Made by a program: the position numbers and the translations under genes
NCBI RefSeq assembly: GCF_001458175.1
Contig: NZ_CYPW01000008.1
Span: 1-64,000 of the forward strand
DNA: 64,000 bases
Origin: Shimia marina
Lineage (GTDB): Bacteria; Pseudomonadota; Alphaproteobacteria; Rhodobacterales; Rhodobacteraceae
Reading direction: 5' to 3'
Shown here: piece after piece, positions 61,047 to 64,000 of the stretch
Layout of the letters: every line of letters starts with the position of its first letter
Numbering within the stretch: position 1 is the stretch's first letter
Notes under the pieces: model-generated
What the model was told of the DNA's origin: nothing
The model's input: only the letters and a program-made list of their open reading frames with translations
Databases searched by the model: none

Positions 61047-62060
61047 ATGGCCGCTCATTCACACACAGGACATATGCCGTCTTCGGGCAAGGCTCTGGTT
61101 ATATCTGCCTGGTTGACCGGCATATACTTCCTGATCGAACTTGCAGTTGGGCTCTGGACCGGATCAATCGCGGTTCTGTCGGATGCGTTTCACACTTTGT
61201 CCGCCGTAGGCGGTGTGCTTGTCGCCATCATCGCGCAACGGATCGCGCGCCGCCCGGCGGATATGGCGCGCAGTTACGGGTGGTATCGCGCCGAGATCAT
61301 TGGCGCGCTCGTGAACGGCGGCTTTCTTCTCGGCATGGCGCTTCTGGTAATCTGGATGGGGGCGATGCGGCTCGGAAGTCCGATCCATCTGCCGACGGGA
61401 CCGATGCTCTGGGTGGCCTTCGGCGGCTTGGTCACCGAGGTGATCTCGCTCGGCCTGATGTGGAAATCCAGCCAGGATGATCTGAACGCCCGCGGGGCCC
61501 TCTGGCACATCATCCAGACCTTCGTCGGCAGCCTGTTGATCATCGTGACCGCGCTTGTCATCGAGTTCACCGGCTTTCTGGCGATCGACCCGATCCTCGG
61601 CATGGGCTTCGGGGTCGTGCTCCTCTGGGCCTCGGTTGGAGTAATCCGCGAGGCGGTGCATATTCTGTTGGAAGGGACACCTGAGGACACTGATCTCGAG
61701 GCCGTGACCGCCGATCTGCGCGCGCAGGACGGCGTTCTTGATGTTCACCATGTCCACGCTTGGACACTGACCAGTGGCAAGCATGCCTTCTCGGCCCATC
61801 TGCGTCACGCAGTCCCTGCCGATGCCGCGCGCATCCTTGAGGCCGCATATACGCACCTGATCAAGCATCATGGGTTTCACATGGTGACGCTTCAGCTTGA
61901 AACGGATTGCCTCGACGAGCGCTATGCAGATGATTTGGACGTCACACAATCGATGGGGCCGCAGGCAGAGCTTCATGCACCAACCGCGCATCACGATCAC
62001 CTCGACAGTGCCGCTCCGGATGCTAATCTCGAACAGAATTCAAGAGGAAACGACAGATGA
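61047..62060 (+). CDS. Cation diffusion facilitator lacking both site-A aspartates
   Basis: A 337-residue six-helix CDF transporter of the ZitB/ZnT type with a His-containing N-terminus (HSHTGH), cytoplasmic VHHVHAWTL domain and a His-rich tail (TAHHDHLD). In E. coli ZitB the transport site is two HxxxD motifs (HMLTD in helix 2, HVLGD in helix 5). Here the aligned motifs read HTLSA and HIIQT: both His are kept, both Asp are lost. The surrounding residues align without gaps, so this is substitution, not misalignment. The metal is unlikely to be bound as for zinc; a Cu(I)-preferring or non-transporting role is possible. AAAGGAAAT precedes the ATG at 61047. Confidence 0.88.
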   Translation: MAAHSHTGHMPSSGKALVISAWLTGIYFLIELAVGLWTGSIAVLSDAFHTLSAVGGVLVAIIAQRIARRPADMARSYGWYRAEIIGALVNGGFLLGMALLVIWMGAMRLGSPIHLPTGPMLWVAFGGLVTEVISLGLMWKSSQDDLNARGALWHIIQTFVGSLLIIVTALVIEFTGFLAIDPILGMGFGVVLLWASVGVIREAVHILLEGTPEDTDLEAVTADLRAQDGVLDVHHVHAWTLTSGKHAFSAHLRHAVPADAARILEAAYTHLIKHHGFHMVTLQLETDCLDERYADDLDVTQSMGPQAELHAPTAHHDHLDSAAPDANLEQNSRGNDR

Positions 62061-62506
62061 AACGACGTAGCTTTTTGCCGACCGGTGCTGCCGCCACAAT
62101 CGCGCTCCCGGCCATGGCCGATGGCGGGCCCATCATCAAGGTTGTCAAAACCCCGACCTGTGGATGCTGCACCGCCTGGGTCGATCATGTGAGGCAGGCC
62201 GGGTTTCAAATCGAGGCCCAGGATGTCGACCAAGACACCCTTTACGCGCTGAAAGACAGGCTCCAGATCGCCCCGGAGCTGACCGGGTGCCACACCGCAG
62301 TGGTCGGCGATTATTTCATTGAGGGCCATGTGCCGGCAGAAGACATCGCCCGGCTTCTCTCGGAGCAACCCACGGCGCGCGGGCTGAGCGTGCCGGGTAT
62401 GCCGATGAGTTCCCCCGGTATGGGCGGTCCAGGTGCCGGAGACACCTTCGATACGCTGCTTGTCGGGCGCGATGGCGCGACATCGGTCTTTGCCAGTCAT
62501 AGCTAG
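62057..62506 (+). CDS. DUF411 metal-binding protein
   Basis: A 149-residue secreted protein (signal about 1-21, with RRSFL) carrying the DUF411 motif KTPTCGCCTAWVDH and the following GCHTAVVGDYFIEGHVPAEDI. DUF411 proteins are common in copper and silver loci and are thought to bind metal with these cysteines. A short MPMSSPGMGGPG segment adds Met residues. Its start overlaps the CDF stop (ATGA). Confidence 0.88.
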   Translation: MKRRSFLPTGAAATIALPAMADGGPIIKVVKTPTCGCCTAWVDHVRQAGFQIEAQDVDQDTLYALKDRLQIAPELTGCHTAVVGDYFIEGHVPAEDIARLLSEQPTARGLSVPGMPMSSPGMGGPGAGDTFDTLLVGRDGATSVFASHS

Positions 62507-63066
62507 GCCAATCGGTAGGTCCCGCGGGACGGGTTTATGACTCGACCCGCTTCGACCAGCGCCCGCAGTGCGCGGTAGGTGGTTTCCTGCGTCAGCTGAA
62601 GGCGCACAGCAAAATCAACAACGGTGCCATCCAGAAAACCCGCGACGATCCCCGCCATCACCCGATCCTCAGCGCGGCGGATGCCGACTATTTCCATGAT
62701 TTGCCGGTGCGCCTGAACCTGTTGGGCCGCTAGGCACGCATAGGCCCGCGCGAAGTCCGGGTTTCCAAAAGCGGCGAGAACCGCGGATTTATCGATCCGG
62801 ACCAACTCGCCTGCATCCATTATGATGGCATCGCAATGATAGCGCTCTGAAAAGACCGAGGCTTCAGCAAAGCTGGTCCCCGGTCCCGCCCTGTGAATGA
62901 TGAGGCGCTCGCCATTCGGACCGACCCGCTCGAGATGCACACGCCCGCTCTTCAGCACATAAAGGCCACGGGTCCGTGTACCCTGTCGAAAGAGCACGTC
63001 GCCAGCGGCAACCGATTGCGGCGAAAGCGCAGTTGTCGGGAGGAGATCATAGGGTTCAGGCAACAT
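62503..63066 (-). CDS. Crp/Fnr-family transcriptional regulator
   Basis: A 187-residue regulator with a cyclic-nucleotide-binding-type sensor domain (GDVLFRQGTRTRGLYVLKSGRVHLE) and a C-terminal HTH with LTQETTYRALRALVEAGR. It lacks the N-terminal Fe-S cysteines of Fnr; single cysteines occur at HCDAII and YACLAA. It is convergent with DUF411, overlapping its end by 4 bp. The signal and targets are unknown; a control of respiratory genes such as the Rieske unit to the right is one guess. Confidence 0.85.
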   Translation of the reverse strand: MLPEPYDLLPTTALSPQSVAAGDVLFRQGTRTRGLYVLKSGRVHLERVGPNGERLIIHRAGPGTSFAEASVFSERYHCDAIIMDAGELVRIDKSAVLAAFGNPDFARAYACLAAQQVQAHRQIMEIVGIRRAEDRVMAGIVAGFLDGTVVDFAVRLQLTQETTYRALRALVEAGRVINPSRGTYRLA

Positions 63067-63142
63067 ATGATCGAAGTCATATTCTAGAGCAGGCCTGCGT
63101 GCTAGGAAAAATCGGTATCGTGCCGTTCAAGAGGATCCCGCC

Positions 63143-63667
63143 ATGCGCCTTGTTGCTCTTCTGTTTGCCCTGTCTTTGTCGGGGCCCGTCGCGGCCCAGC
63201 ACAGCCATTCTGCGACCGGGCATGCGATGCCAAATCCGCAGGAAACCGGACAATCGGCATTTGCCGCCATGGCCGAGATCGTGGCGCTATTGCGCGCCGA
63301 TCCGGAAACCGATTGGGCGAATGTCGATATTGCAGCTCTGAGGCGACATCTCGTGGACATGGAACTTATAACGATGGAGGCCGAGGTTACCCGCAGTGTG
63401 CGGCCCGCCGGTATCCGGTTCGAAATCCGGGGGGCACCGCGCGTCCTCGAAGCCATTCGCGCCATGGTGCCTGCCCATGCGCCTTTTTTGGCGGCCGAGA
63501 CAGGTTGGGCAGTCACGACAGAGGAGCTTGGTGATGGTGTTGCCCTCGTCGTTGATGGCGATACCGACCAGATACAGGGTCTTGGGTTCTTCGGGCTGAT
63601 GACCATCGGCGCGCATCACCAAGAGCATCATCTCATGATGGCAAAAGGTGCACCGCCCCATGACTGA
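63143..63667 (+). CDS. Secreted Met/His-containing protein, unknown
   Basis: A 174-residue protein with a signal peptide (about 1-18), an N-terminal HSHSATGHAM stretch and a C-terminal GAHHQEHHLMMAKG cluster. The middle is helical (MAEIVALLRADPETDW; LRRHLVDMELITMEAEV). The His and Met groups at both ends of the mature protein suggest metal binding. An AAGAGGATCC site precedes the ATG. I do not recognise the family. Confidence 0.65.
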   Translation: MRLVALLFALSLSGPVAAQHSHSATGHAMPNPQETGQSAFAAMAEIVALLRADPETDWANVDIAALRRHLVDMELITMEAEVTRSVRPAGIRFEIRGAPRVLEAIRAMVPAHAPFLAAETGWAVTTEELGDGVALVVDGDTDQIQGLGFFGLMTIGAHHQEHHLMMAKGAPPHD

Positions 63668-63735
63668 ATCGATGATCGGCCACAGTTTCTTTGCGACAGC
63701 CCCTGGTTGGCAGACAAAACGTTACAAAACCTGCG

Positions 63736-63766
63736 TTGACCTTCCGGCGCAGGAAGGTTGCACACT
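63736..63766 (+). promoter_or_regulatory. CueR-type promoter before the Rieske gene
   Basis: TTGACC then a perfect dyad ACCTTCC-N6-GGAAGGT and CACACT 19 bases from the -35. The half-sites are the best in the window, but the centre is 6 bases instead of the 7 seen at the other full sites, so fit to CueR is less certain. Confidence 0.6.
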
Positions 63767-63775
63767 CCATATGAT

Positions 63776-64000
63776 ATGGAAGCGTCTGATGACACTCAAC
63801 GCAGGGATTTCCTGTATTTTGCCACTGCTGGCGCGGGCGTGGTCGTCTCCGGTGCGGCGCTCTGGCCGCTGATCAATCAGATGAACCCTTCGGCGGATGT
63901 GCGCGCTCTGGCGACGATTTCGGTGGATATCTCCGGGCTCGCGGAAGGCACGCAACTGACCGTCAATTGGCGCGGAAAGCCCGTCTTCATCCGCCACCGA
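63776..64000 (+). CDS. petA: Rieske iron-sulfur subunit of cytochrome bc1, 5' part
   Basis: The first 75 residues run off the window edge. They match the N-terminus of alphaproteobacterial bc1 Rieske proteins: Tat motif [12 protein letters not shown], membrane helix, then [16 protein letters not shown] and [15 protein letters not shown]. The Fe-S binding boxes lie beyond the edge. The preceding dyad suggests copper control, unusual for a housekeeping bc1 gene, so this may be an accessory complex linked to the cytochromes of the island. Confidence 0.85.
   Translation, partial: MEASDDTQRRDFLYFATAGAGVVVSGAALWPLINQMNPSADVRALATISVDISGLAEGTQLTVNWRGKPVFIRHR

Overview
The window is a dense copper-tolerance locus of an alphaproteobacterium, most likely a Rhodobacterales (roseobacter-type) strain. 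This is inferred from protein style, Tat-exported periplasmic enzymes, System I cytochrome c maturation genes and a Rhodobacter-like Rieske protein at the right edge. Two insertion sequences, a broken gene at the left edge and repeated paralogous modules suggest an island or plasmid; replicon type cannot be told from here. No tRNA, rRNA, CRISPR array or replication origin was seen.

Layout. Block 1 (1-23.7 kb): a broken L,D-transpeptidase (LDT), DsbB, a multicopper oxidase (MCO), a second LDT, DUF305 and glutaredoxin-MauE membrane proteins, cueR, a copper P-type ATPase and copZ. Then an eight-gene leftward operon LDT - cyt c - small secreted protein - Met-rich cyt c - diheme cyt c - MCO - cyt c - DsbA-like. 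Then DUF2933, a lipoprotein, an ScsB-type DsbD, ccmIHGF, a SHOCT protein and a two-component system. An IS of about 1.46 kb follows (23.8-25.3 kb). Block 2 (25.5-32.6 kb), visibly more AT-rich, has a second Met-rich/diheme cytochrome pair, a copper-chaperone-like protein, an ABC membrane domain without ATPase, CusF, the large CopA oxidase and CopB. An IS66 element with a perfect 8-bp target duplication follows (32.9-35.4 kb). Block 3 (35.4-63.1 kb) repeats much of block 1 in diverged form (DsbB, ScsB, glutaredoxin-MauE, DUF305, cueR, copper ATPase, DUF2933, copZ, lipoprotein, two LDTs, DsbA-like, MCO-cyt c pair, cyt c, two-component system). It adds CusBA/CusF, a rhodanese, DUF3047 and a DUF6010 - VTT - CDF - DUF411 operon, ending with a Crp-type regulator. 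The right edge is the start of a Rieske iron-sulfur protein gene.

How the parts fit. Cytoplasmic Cu(I) would be bound by CopZ and exported by two CopA ATPases under CueR. In the periplasm MCOs oxidise Cu(I), CusF/CusBA and Met-rich proteins bind or export it, and DsbA/ScsB/DsbB/rhodanese proteins handle damaged thiols. CcmFGHI would support the many c-type cytochromes, and Tat-exported LDTs would maintain peptidoglycan cross-links that depend on a copper-sensitive cysteine.

Two regulatory codes can be read in the DNA: MerR/CueR-type promoters (TTGACC-like -35, 19-bp spacer holding a TTCC..GGAA dyad) at nine places, and a 10-bp-period direct repeat, TGTANC-N4-TGTATC, at seven loci including upstream of both response-regulator genes. 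The second is proposed as the response-regulator box. The strongest candidate for an undescribed system is the recurring LDT - cytochrome c - MCO - cytochrome c - DsbA cassette. A CDF transporter that has lost both transport-site aspartates is the second.
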